A DNA stretch of 11,271 bases, taken from assembly GCA_021151535.1 (NCBI GenBank), contig JAGKXC010000066.1, forward strand, positions 1-11,271. Direction: 5' to 3'. This stretch comes from Sphingobacteriia bacterium (GTDB lineage Bacteria; Bacteroidota; Bacteroidia; NS11-12g; UBA955). This document shows positions 1 through 7,107 of the stretch, piece by piece. The notes beneath the pieces are model-generated. The model did no database searches, was not told the DNA's origin, and saw only the letters and a program-made list of their open reading frames with translations. Made by a program: the position numbers and the translations under genes. How positions within the stretch are numbered: position 1 is the first letter of the stretch; every line of letters starts with the position of its first letter.

Positions 1-213
1 GTAAACATCCATTTTCAAATCTTCTAATTTGAATTGGTTGCCAGCGGTTGTAGGGTCGATATCGCCATAAAGAACCGTGTAATTTTTTCCGTAAACAACG
101 TCGTTTGTTCTACTAACTTGGTTAGCAGAAAGCACATTGTCTACAAATCTGATTTGTCCGAATACTGAGGTAGCAGCCAGAAAAACCATGGTAAACAGTA
201 AGTGTTTTTTCAT
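1..213 (-). CDS. Secreted carboxylesterase-like protein, N-terminal part only
   Basis: Reading leftward from an ATG at 213, the frame stays open for 71 codons and runs off the window edge. It begins MKKHLLFTMVFLAATSVFGQ, a typical signal peptide with a likely cut after residue 19 (VFG/Q), so the product should be exported. The mature start (IRFVDNVLSANQV) and the later stretches VVYGKNYTVLYGD and LKMDVY resemble, from memory, the N-terminus of Bacteroidota alpha/beta-hydrolase carboxylesterases, in which LxMDVYxP leads into the first hydrolase strand. The catalytic serine and the rest of the fold would lie outside the window, so the enzymatic call is an inference. The gene lies 89 bases downstream of the TonB receptor on the same strand and has its own candidate promoter, so it is probably transcribed separately. 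It could instead be another secreted protein with a similar leader. Confidence 0.6.
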   Translation of the reverse strand, partial: MKKHLLFTMVFLAATSVFGQIRFVDNVLSANQVSRTNDVVYGKNYTVLYGDIDPTTAGNQFKLEDLKMDVY

Positions 214-234
214 ATTTTTTGTTTTAGTTTAATT

Positions 235-266
235 CGAAGATATAGAAACAAATTGAAATTCAGCAA
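235..266 (-). promoter_or_regulatory. Candidate Bacteroidota promoter for the secreted esterase-like gene
   Basis: On the minus strand, TTG (264-266) is followed after 21 bases by TATCTTCG (235-242). The latter matches the Bacteroidota -7 consensus TAnnTTTG at all but one position, with spacing normal for the -33/-7 pair. Transcription would start near 230, giving a leader of about 15-20 A/T-rich bases before the ATG at 213. No Shine-Dalgarno sequence is visible. Confidence 0.5.
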
Positions 267-302
267 GAATAATCCTTTAAGTAAATCAATTGTTGATAAT
301 TG

Positions 303-2957
303 TTATTTCAGTTTATTGAGATCTAAGACATAGGAAATGTAAGCCATTCTACCGATTCTTGGGCCGCCATACACTTGCATATTCATGTTATTGGTGATGT
401 TCGATGCGCCAATTTTCAGAGAACCATGCCATTTGGGAATTTCCTTTGAACCCATTACGTCTAAGGTCCAATAGGTAGGAACATAGCCGCTAAACTGGGG
501 CGAACCTTCGAAATTGTAGCCTTGAACCCATCGGAAATTGCAATTAAATGCTAGCCCGTCAATTTTTTTGTTACCCCAATTTTTATTCACAAATTTTAGG
601 AATTTGGGTTGAAAACTGAGGGCAGTTCCGCCAACGTTGATATTAAATTTATGTTGTGGAGTATTAAAGGCAGGAATAATGGGATCGGTGGTATCTTTTT
701 TCCTCAATTTGTTCCAAGAATAGTTTCCGCCCACGGTGTAATTTCTTCCAATGAAATAATTCAATCCCACAGAAGCACCCATGGTGGTAACGGTGGATGT
801 AGCATTGGTGGCCACACGGTAAACCTGTCCTCCAGTAACTGTTGGAGGTACGGTTAAGATTACAGGATCGAATCCGATTTTGTAACCGATAAAGTCTTTG
901 TAATAACTATAATACACCGAAGCATCCAAATTCAGTTTGTTCTTCAACACAAATGATTTGTAGCCAAATTCAATGCTTTTTACTTTTTCTGGTTTTACCG
1001 GAGCCACACTAAACCATTTCAATTTATTCAAATCGGGCAAAGTACCTTGGTAAACGTCCAAAACAGAAGGGATGGTAACCAAAGAATCGTAGCCTTTGAT
1101 GTTTCCGAGCAATATCGCCCTACCCACATTGTAGTAGAGGTATTGATCTGCTAGTGTGGGATTGCGCACGCCGCTGGTTAAGGAAATACGGTAATAGTTG
1201 ATTTTGTTGGGGGTGTACACGAACGATGCGGCTGGGGAGAAGATGTAATTGAAATTCACATTTTTATCTACCCTGGCGGTGATGTTGATTTTCAGTTTGT
1301 TTTTCATCGCACGTTTTTCCCATCCGGAGTACAAGCCACCTTCGTAGTTGGTGATTTTTCTGCCGTTGGTATCGCTGAAAATGGTACCGGCGCTATTAGG
1401 GCGATACAACCTTCCGCTACTTCCAATGGTTAATGTGTTGGTAGGATTGATGTTAAATCTGCGTTCTGCTTGGAAATGATACAAAGCGCTTTTGTCGTAG
1501 AATCCGCTGCCGCCTTCACCAAAGCTTTTCTTGGTGGTGATGGCGCGTTTCATGGAATCAAATCTCTCGGTTCCGGGTTCGTAGAAATCGTTTGTAGGCA
1601 CGTTATGCGGGCGATTTTGGAAATCATGCCATTGGTTGGTGAGTTCTCTACAACGGGTATGGTATTGAGCTAAAAGATCAGGGTATTTGGATAAGACTTG
1701 GTTTACACGCTCATAATAACTCACTGCAGAATCCTTGTATTGGAATGGGAAACCTTGCGGAAATCCAGGTAGTTTTTTCACCTTGGGTGCAAATGAATCA
1801 AACCAGTATGCTTCGTAATCAATGCCGTATTTGTCATCGGGCTTTGCGTACTGCTGCATCAACATAGCGGTAAACACGGCATCATAGGTTTTACCGGCAT
1901 CTTCGTGGGTGGAATACACGCGAATGAAGCCTTTTTTGTGTTTGTATTCGATGCGATTTTGGAGGAATTTGATGTCGTTGAGGCTGTAGCGGTTATCGCC
2001 CTGATACACGGTTGTTCCCATACCAAAATTGACTTGGTATTGAATTTCGGAATTGGAATTCTTTTTGGGTTTCCATCCGGCGGTAAAGCTTGATTTTAGG
2101 TTATAGGTATTGTAATCAACGATATCTTTTTCCCAATATCCGCGGCGGTAGTACATACCCAAACCGGGGTAGCGGATGATGCCGTTGTTGGAAGTGTTAT
2201 CGAAGAATCCGAGGCGCAGAATTTCATCGCCATAGCGGTTTACCGCATCATAACCACCGGGATTGTTCACGCCCATTTTGGAATCGGTGGTAGCGTTTGC
2301 GTTATCGGCCACCCAATCGTAGGCGCGCATATAGTAGAAGTTGGCTTTGATGGCCACGGCTTCACGGTTGTTAATTTTGAAAACTTTGGCGTAGCGAGCG
2401 GCATTTTCGATGAGGTTTCTTTCGCCGAATTTGATTTTGTAAGAAAATCCGGGCGTTTTCCACATGTCTTTGGTAGTTAATGAGATAACACCGTTAAAAG
2501 CACCGGGACCGTAGAATGAAGAACTGGCACCTACCACAATTTCTTGGTTGGCGATATCCAATTCGGAGGCACCGAGGAAGTTGCCGAGTGAGAAGTTTAA
2601 TCCGGGCGATTGGTTATCAACTCCATCGATAATTTGGAGGGTACGCACGGGGGAAGTGGAGTTAAATCCACGGGTATTTACGATACGAAATCCGAGGGAA
2701 GCGGCGGTGATATCCACGCCTTTGAGGTGACCCAAAGCTTCATAAAAATCAGACGCAGGGGTTTCTTTAATGCTTTGAGAACTCATCGATTCTACGGTAA
2801 GGGCAGATTCTTTGAGTTTTTCTTTTAATCTATTTTGCTTGATCACTACTGTTTCCATTTTATCGATGGAATCTGGTGGTGTTGCATCGTTTTGTGCAGA
2901 TGCATTGCGGTGTAGGAGTAAAGAAATAATAATTAGCAGTGGTAACTTAAAACGCAT
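303..2957 (-). CDS. TonB-dependent outer-membrane receptor
   Basis: This 884-residue protein is an outer-membrane beta-barrel that would import a scarce substrate using TonB-ExbBD energy. Residues 1-21 form a signal peptide (LPLLIIISLLLHRNASA, cut before Q22). ETVVI at 35-39 looks like a TonB box. Residues about 48-163 are the plug domain, with VNTRGF (93-98), the IIDGVDN stretch (109-115) and EIVVGASSSFYGPGAFNGVI (139-158), all standard plug landmarks. The rest is barrel, rich in alternating aromatic strands (FSYKIKFGERN, YRISLTSGVRNP, NINVGG). It lacks the carboxypeptidase-like N-terminal domain of classic SusC proteins, is shorter than their usual ~1000 residues, and has no SusD gene beside it, so it is more like a simple siderophore- or vitamin-type receptor. 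The C-terminus ends in DLNKLK instead of the usual terminal aromatic. The substrate cannot be told from the sequence. It diverges from the E1 dehydrogenase gene; no convincing -7 box was found on its side. Confidence 0.93.
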   Translation of the reverse strand: MRFKLPLLIIISLLLHRNASAQNDATPPDSIDKMETVVIKQNRLKEKLKESALTVESMSSQSIKETPASDFYEALGHLKGVDITAASLGFRIVNTRGFNSTSPVRTLQIIDGVDNQSPGLNFSLGNFLGASELDIANQEIVVGASSSFYGPGAFNGVISLTTKDMWKTPGFSYKIKFGERNLIENAARYAKVFKINNREAVAIKANFYYMRAYDWVADNANATTDSKMGVNNPGGYDAVNRYGDEILRLGFFDNTSNNGIIRYPGLGMYYRRGYWEKDIVDYNTYNLKSSFTAGWKPKKNSNSEIQYQVNFGMGTTVYQGDNRYSLNDIKFLQNRIEYKHKKGFIRVYSTHEDAGKTYDAVFTAMLMQQYAKPDDKYGIDYEAYWFDSFAPKVKKLPGFPQGFPFQYKDSAVSYYERVNQVLSKYPDLLAQYHTRCRELTNQWHDFQNRPHNVPTNDFYEPGTERFDSMKRAITTKKSFGEGGSGFYDKSALYHFQAERRFNINPTNTLTIGSSGRLYRPNSAGTIFSDTNGRKITNYEGGLYSGWEKRAMKNKLKINITARVDKNVNFNYIFSPAASFVYTPNKINYYRISLTSGVRNPTLADQYLYYNVGRAILLGNIKGYDSLVTIPSVLDVYQGTLPDLNKLKWFSVAPVKPEKVKSIEFGYKSFVLKNKLNLDASVYYSYYKDFIGYKIGFDPVILTVPPTVTGGQVYRVATNATSTVTTMGASVGLNYFIGRNYTVGGNYSWNKLRKKDTTDPIIPAFNTPQHKFNINVGGTALSFQPKFLKFVNKNWGNKKIDGLAFNCNFRWVQGYNFEGSPQFSGYVPTYWTLDVMGSKEIPKWHGSLKIGASNITNNMNMQVYGGPRIGRMAYISYVLDLNKLK

Positions 2958-3077
2958 AGGCGAATTGTAATAGTTTGGTTTGCAATATAAATAGAATTGA
3001 TTGAACTAATGAATATCAAAAGTTAAAGTTTCCGTTTGGTAGTGAATTGTTACACAATAATCTGTGTCAATAATGGG

Positions 3078-3108
3078 TTGGGGATGCGGTGAAATTTGCG
3101 TAAACTTG
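3078..3108 (+). promoter_or_regulatory. Promoter of the E1 dehydrogenase gene
   Basis: TTG at 3078-3080, a 20-base spacer and TAAACTTG at 3101-3108 form a good Bacteroidota -33/-7 pair; the -7 box has one mismatch to TAnnTTTG. The expected start of transcription is near 3112-3116, only a few bases before the ATG at 3120. This argues against the in-frame TTG at 3096, which would lie upstream of the transcript start. Confidence 0.6.
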
Positions 3109-3119
3109 CAGTCCTAATT

Positions 3120-5165
3120 ATGGTAGGCAAAGACATATTGCTCGGAGCTTGGCGGTTGATGACAACGGCCCGTGCGATGGCAGCAATTTACGAAGAGAAC
3201 AGACCCATTACCAAATATGTTCACAGTACATCTAAGGGTCATGAAGCAATACAAATAGCGGCTGGTTTGTTGTTAAAACCAGTTGATTATGCCTATCCGT
3301 ATTACCGCGACGAGAGCATTTTGCTTTCGATGGGCATGCAGCCATACGAGTTGATGTTGCAGTTGTTGGCCAAGGCGGAGGATCCGTTTAGCGGCGGCAG
3401 AACGTATTATGCGCATCCTTCATTGCGCAGGGAGGGAATGCCAGTGATGCCGCATCAGAGTTCGGCTACGGGCATGCAAACGATTCCTGCAACGGGAGCG
3501 GCACATGGTTTAAAATATTTAGAATCTCAGGGCATGTTAACCGGTGCTGAAAAAGGCATTGTGTTGTGTTCTTTGGGCGATGGCAGTGTAACTGAGGGCG
3601 AAGTGGCTGAAGCTTTGCAGATGGCGGTTTTGCACAAGTTGCCGATTTTATATTTGATTCAGGATAACGATTGGGGCATTTCGGCCAGTGGCGATGAAAT
3701 GCGTGCGATGGATGCTTTTGATTATGCGTTGGGCTTTAAGGGTTTGAAGCGTGTGCGAGTAAATGGTAGCGATTTTGTGCAGTGTTATTCTGAGATGGAA
3801 AATGCGTTAAACTATGTAAGAACGGAGCGTGCGCCGATGTTGATGCACGTAAAGGTTCCATTGTTGGGGCATCATACCAGTGGCGTGAGAAGTGAGTGGT
3901 ACAGGGATGATTACGAGAAGCACATGCGATTGGATCCGTTGCCAAGGTTGCGCGAATTGTTGTTGACATTGGGCGAATCTGAAAAGGATTTGGATGCGAT
4001 TGCTGGGGAGACAGAGGCGTTGGTGAAGGCAGATTTTGAGCGTGCGAAGGCGGCTCCGGATCCTGAATTTGGTACATTAAAAATGCATGTGGAGGCGGAG
4101 ACGCCGATTGTGGAGGAGAAGGGCGAACGTTCACCTGCTGGGGCTGAAACGGTGATGATGGTGGATGCGGCGTTGCATGCGGTTGATGAGATATTAAAGA
4201 AGCATCCTGAGGCGTTGTTATACGGTCAGGACGTGGGATTGCGATTGGGGGGTGTATTTAGGGAGGCGGCTACTTTGGCTGAGAAATATGGCAAAGACCG
4301 TGTCTTTAACACGCCCATTCAGGAGGCATATATTGTGGGATCCACGGCGGGTATGAGTGCGGTAGGCTGTAAGCCCATTGTTGAGATACAGTTTGCAGAT
4401 TATATATGGCCAGGTGTAAATCAGTTGGTTACAGAATTGAGCAAGAGTACATATTTAAGTATGGGCAAATTCCCGGTTGCGTCGGTGATACGGGTACCAA
4501 CGGGTGCATATGGCGGCGGAGGACCTTATCACAGCGGCACGGTTGAGAGTTCATTGTTGCCGATTAAGGGGATAAAGATTGCGTATCCGAGTAACGCGGC
4601 CGACATGAAGGGTTTGATGAAATCGGCATATTACGATCCCAATCCGGTGGTAATGTTTGAGCATAAGGGGTTGTATTGGAGCAAGGTACCGGGCACGGAC
4701 ATGGCTAAAACGCCCGAGCCAGATGAGGATTATGTTGTGCCATTTGGTAAGGCGAGGGTGGCCTTAGAGGCGTTGGCTACGAGCGTAGATAGAGGAGAAT
4801 CTGTTGGCGTGGTAACTTATGGAATGGGAGTTTATTGGGCGATGAATGCTGCCAAAAATTTCCCGGGCCAAGTAGAAGTGTTGGATTTGAGAACATTGGC
4901 GCCATACGATGAAGAAGCCATTGTTTCATTAACCAAGAAGCACGGGAAAGTTTTGATTCTTACAGAGGAAACCTTGCGCAATAGTTTTGCGGAGGCATTA
5001 GCGGGAAGAATTACCCAAGCTTGTTTCCAATATTTGGATTCGCCCATCAAAACCATGGGAAGCGAGGATGTTCCAGCAGTTCCGTTGAACGCAGGAATGG
5101 AATCAGTAATGCTCCCAAATGCGGAAAAGGTATCGGTTGCCTTGGAAGCACTACTGAGCGAATAA
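3120..5165 (+). CDS. Fused alpha/beta E1 component of a 2-oxoacid dehydrogenase
   Basis: This 681-residue protein joins the two E1 subunits of a thiamine-diphosphate-dependent 2-oxoacid dehydrogenase (branched-chain or pyruvate type), which decarboxylates the oxoacid and passes the acyl group to the lipoyl E2. Residues about 1-300 are the alpha part: YYRD at 61-64 and the thiamine-diphosphate motif GDGS (153-156) ending at N183 (GDG-X27-N). GHHTSGVRSEW and DPLPRLREL further on fit the alpha-subunit C-terminus. Residues about 341-530 are the beta part (LLYGQDVG, EAYIVGSTAGMSAVG, FADYIWPGVNQ, YHSGTVESSL with H471), and about 540-681 the transketolase C-terminal domain (VLDLRTLAPYD, ILTEE). The ATG at 3120 is preferred over an upstream in-frame TTG (3096) because a promoter lies between them. 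Such fusions are common in Bacteroidota and are often called 2-oxoisovalerate dehydrogenase. No E2 or E3 gene is present here, so the substrate is not settled. Confidence 0.92.
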   Translation: MVGKDILLGAWRLMTTARAMAAIYEENRPITKYVHSTSKGHEAIQIAAGLLLKPVDYAYPYYRDESILLSMGMQPYELMLQLLAKAEDPFSGGRTYYAHPSLRREGMPVMPHQSSATGMQTIPATGAAHGLKYLESQGMLTGAEKGIVLCSLGDGSVTEGEVAEALQMAVLHKLPILYLIQDNDWGISASGDEMRAMDAFDYALGFKGLKRVRVNGSDFVQCYSEMENALNYVRTERAPMLMHVKVPLLGHHTSGVRSEWYRDDYEKHMRLDPLPRLRELLLTLGESEKDLDAIAGETEALVKADFERAKAAPDPEFGTLKMHVEAETPIVEEKGERSPAGAETVMMVDAALHAVDEILKKHPEALLYGQDVGLRLGGVFREAATLAEKYGKDRVFNTPIQEAYIVGSTAGMSAVGCKPIVEIQFADYIWPGVNQLVTELSKSTYLSMGKFPVASVIRVPTGAYGGGGPYHSGTVESSLLPIKGIKIAYPSNAADMKGLMKSAYYDPNPVVMFEHKGLYWSKVPGTDMAKTPEPDEDYVVPFGKARVALEALATSVDRGESVGVVTYGMGVYWAMNAAKNFPGQVEVLDLRTLAPYDEEAIVSLTKKHGKVLILTEETLRNSFAEALAGRITQACFQYLDSPIKTMGSEDVPAVPLNAGMESVMLPNAEKVSVALEALLSE

Positions 5166-5172
5166 TCATTTT

Positions 5173-5227
5173 GCTGAAATTGTTTTATGGGTTTTATTAT
5201 GCCCGTTTCAGCGTATGCTATTTTTTT
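5173..5227 (+). terminator. Possible terminator after the E1 gene
   Basis: Eight bases after the E1 stop codon, GCTGAAA (5173-5179) can pair with TTTCAGC (5206-5212). A shorter GGG/CCC pairing is possible inside the loop. Seven T's follow at 5221-5227, eight bases past the stem. The convergent gene arrangement favours a terminator here, but the wide loop and the delayed T-run make this a weak example. Confidence 0.4.
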
Positions 5228-5231
5228 ATGG

Positions 5232-5696
5232 TTAAATCACAGATTTTACACTGTATTTCTTTCCGTTGGCACTAAATGAATCGCCAGTTTTCTTGTCTTT
5301 TAGCCATTGAGCCAAAGGCGAAATTTCTGAGATTACCTGCCATTTTTTGCCATTGAATTCAACAGCACCCAAGGCAATTGAGATATATACAGAAAGTGGT
5401 TTGCCATCTACTTCCAACTCCACGGTGCAACCATCTTCGATGGAAGATTGTGGATCATGGGTAGCTTTGTAAAGCGCATGATATTGGTGTTTAAGGTGTT
5501 CTAACTGTTTATCAAGTCTGTCTTGTTCAATCTGTAATTGAGCGCGATTGGTTTCGTACTTATCGCCCGCAGAACTCTTCGTTTCCTCCTCTAGTGCAAC
5601 ATAAATATCGTCCATGGTTGATTCCATGTCGTGAATTTGTTTTTCTAAAATGTTTAAGCAATGGTGTTTTAAGCTGATTTTTTCTGTAGCTGGCAT
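5232..5696 (-). CDS. GreA/GreB-family elongation-factor-like protein
   Basis: This 154-residue protein has the two-part layout of GreA/GreB transcript-cleavage factors, which enter the RNA polymerase secondary channel and rescue backtracked complexes. Residues about 12-75 are a charged coiled coil containing the signature EEETKSSAGDKYETNRAQ (36-53), whose acidic residues would sit at the tip. Residues about 85-154 match the GreA/GreB C-terminal fold, with the conserved end ISPLAQWLKDKKTGDSFS (125-142). From memory, Bacteroidota homologues of this type are often mislabelled 3-oxoacyl-ACP synthase; nothing here resembles a ketosynthase. The frame stays open upstream to an ATG at 5780, but those 28 extra codons overlap a likely promoter and look non-coding, so the ATG at 5696 is chosen. 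It is convergent with the E1 gene and divergent from ribBA. Whether it has true cleavage activity is unknown. Confidence 0.82.
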   Translation of the reverse strand: MPATEKISLKHHCLNILEKQIHDMESTMDDIYVALEEETKSSAGDKYETNRAQLQIEQDRLDKQLEHLKHQYHALYKATHDPQSSIEDGCTVELEVDGKPLSVYISIALGAVEFNGKKWQVISEISPLAQWLKDKKTGDSFSANGKKYSVKSVI

Positions 5697-5743
5697 AAAA
5701 ATATTTTTAATATGAATGAATAATTTGTCTGTCTTATGGGTGT

Positions 5744-5751
5744 CGAAGGTA
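5744..5751 (-). promoter_or_regulatory. Candidate -7 box of the GreA-like gene
   Basis: On the minus strand, TACCTTCG matches the Bacteroidota -7 consensus TAnnTTTG at seven of eight positions. It would start a transcript near 5738 with a leader of about 40 A/T-rich bases before the ATG at 5696. No clear TTG -33 element is present, so this is tentative. Confidence 0.35.
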
Positions 5752-5797
5752 GTTAAACTTTGATAGAAGAAATATGACATTCATCAAGAAACTGCAG

Positions 5798-5805
5798 TAC
5801 TTTTG
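5798..5805 (+). promoter_or_regulatory. -7 box of the ribBA promoter
   Basis: TACTTTTG is a full match to the Bacteroidota -7 consensus TAnnTTTG. Transcription would begin near 5810-5812, leaving a leader of about 15 bases, in which AAGGA (5815-5819) could act as a weak ribosome-binding site before the ATG at 5827. The -33 position has only ATG where TTG is expected. With so short a leader there is no room for an FMN riboswitch, so flavin feedback at this gene would have to work another way. Confidence 0.55.
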
Positions 5806-5826
5806 TAGAAAATTAAGGAACGAAAT

Positions 5827-7059
5827 ATGGCCCAAAATTCAAACAAGGAATTCCAGTTAAACACTATTGAAGAAGCCATTGCTGAGATCCAGGCGGGAAG
5901 GGTTGTGATTGTGGTAGATGATGAAAATCGCGAAAACGAGGGTGATTTTCTTACAGCTGCGCGCAACATGACGCCGGAGTTGGTGAATTTTATGGCCAAG
6001 GAAGGACGGGGTTTGATATGTGTGCCATTAACGGAAGATCGTTGTCGCGAATTGGGTATTGAGATGATGGTGAACAACAATACTGCAACGCATGCAACGG
6101 CATTTACGGTATCGGTGGATTTGTTGGGATATGGTTGTACAACGGGTATTAGTGCCAGTGATCGCAGCAAAACCATACAAGCCATTATCAATCCGCAAAC
6201 CAAGGCGGAGGAATTGGGTAAACCCGGTCATATTTTTCCATTGGTAGCCAAAAGCGGTGGTGTTTTGCGCAGGGCAGGCCATACGGAAGCGGCGGTAGAT
6301 TTGGCGGTGATGGCGGGTTTTGAGCCTGTGGGATGTATTGTAGAAATTTTGAAGGAAGACGGCGAAATGGCTCGCTTGCCGCAGCTGATGGAAATCGCCC
6401 AGAAACATAATTTGAAGATCATTTCAATTGAAGATTTGATCAAATACCGATTGGAGCATGAATCATTGATTCAACGTGAAATTTCGGTGCAAATGCCTAC
6501 GGCGCATGGCGATTTTGATTTGGTTGCATTCAAGCAAAAGGATACCGCTCAAGAGCATTTGGCGTTGGTGAAAGGGAGTTGGACGGAGGATGAGCCGGTG
6601 TTGGTGAGGGTTCATAGCAGTTGCATGACGGGCGATATTTTTGGCAGTTGCAGATGCGATTGCGGCGAACAATTACAGAAGGCGATGGAGACAATTGAGA
6701 AAGAGGGAAAAGGCGTGATTGTTTATATGAATCAAGAAGGCAGGGGCATTGGATTGTTGAACAAATTGAAGGCTTATAAGTTGCAAGAGCAGGGCTTGGA
6801 TACGGTGGAAGCGAACTTGCAATTGGGATTCCAGATGGATGAACGCGATTACGGTGTAGGAGCGCAAATTATCCGCGATTTGGGTGTGAGAAAAATTCGT
6901 TTGATGAGCAATAATCCCAAAAAGCGTACGGGATTGATAGGCTATGGATTGGAGATTGTTGACAATGTAGCGTTGCAAGTGCAGCCCAATCCGCATAATG
7001 CCAAGTATTTGGATACGAAGCGCACAAAAATGGGTCATACATTATCAGAAAACCCTTAA
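5827..7059 (+). CDS. ribBA: Bifunctional DHBP synthase / GTP cyclohydrolase II
   Basis: This 410-residue protein carries the two entry steps of riboflavin synthesis. Residues 1 to about 205 are RibB, which makes 3,4-dihydroxy-2-butanone 4-phosphate from ribulose 5-phosphate. They include the acidic metal/substrate loop DDENRENEGD (31-40), GRGLICVPLT, TTGISASDRSKTI, and RAGHTEAAVDL with H152, matching the metal-binding His of the family. Residues about 206-410 are RibA, which opens GTP to the pyrimidine precursor. C266, C277 and C279 (in HSSCMTGD and RCDCG) are the zinc ligands; QEGRGIGL, DTVEANLQLGF, DERDYGVG and SNNPKKR are the standard GTP-binding and catalytic stretches; the end NPHNAKYLDTKRTKMGHTL is typical. 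Both halves look intact and the length is normal for RibBA. A flavin-binding protein gene follows after 48 bases with no clear promoter, suggesting an operon. Confidence 0.97.
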   Translation: MAQNSNKEFQLNTIEEAIAEIQAGRVVIVVDDENRENEGDFLTAARNMTPELVNFMAKEGRGLICVPLTEDRCRELGIEMMVNNNTATHATAFTVSVDLLGYGCTTGISASDRSKTIQAIINPQTKAEELGKPGHIFPLVAKSGGVLRRAGHTEAAVDLAVMAGFEPVGCIVEILKEDGEMARLPQLMEIAQKHNLKIISIEDLIKYRLEHESLIQREISVQMPTAHGDFDLVAFKQKDTAQEHLALVKGSWTEDEPVLVRVHSSCMTGDIFGSCRCDCGEQLQKAMETIEKEGKGVIVYMNQEGRGIGLLNKLKAYKLQEQGLDTVEANLQLGFQMDERDYGVGAQIIRDLGVRKIRLMSNNPKKRTGLIGYGLEIVDNVALQVQPNPHNAKYLDTKRTKMGHTLSENP

Positions 7060-7107
7060 TAGTACGGTAGAAATTATTCACCAATTCATTTTATTGCAAG
7101 CACAACC

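Noticed and set aside
285..297. Small hairpin ATCAA-TTG-TTGAT after the TonB receptor gene
   Set aside because: Five A/T-rich pairs with no T-run on the minus strand is too weak to call a terminator.
3096..3119. Upstream in-frame TTG as start of the E1 dehydrogenase
   Set aside because: It falls inside the -33/-7 promoter pair (3078-3108), so it would not be on the transcript. The extra eight residues match nothing typical of the family, and an ATG follows at 3120.
3736..4134. 132-codon open frame on the minus strand inside the E1 gene
   Set aside because: It is antisense to a well-conserved coding region, and its Pro/Ser/His-rich composition is what the complement of G-rich codons gives. 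No promoter or domain is visible.
5697..5780. 28-codon N-terminal extension of the GreA-like gene to an ATG at 5780
   Set aside because: The extension is rich in Phe, Thr, His and Ile, unlike the family N-terminus, and contains the likely -7 box at 5744-5751.
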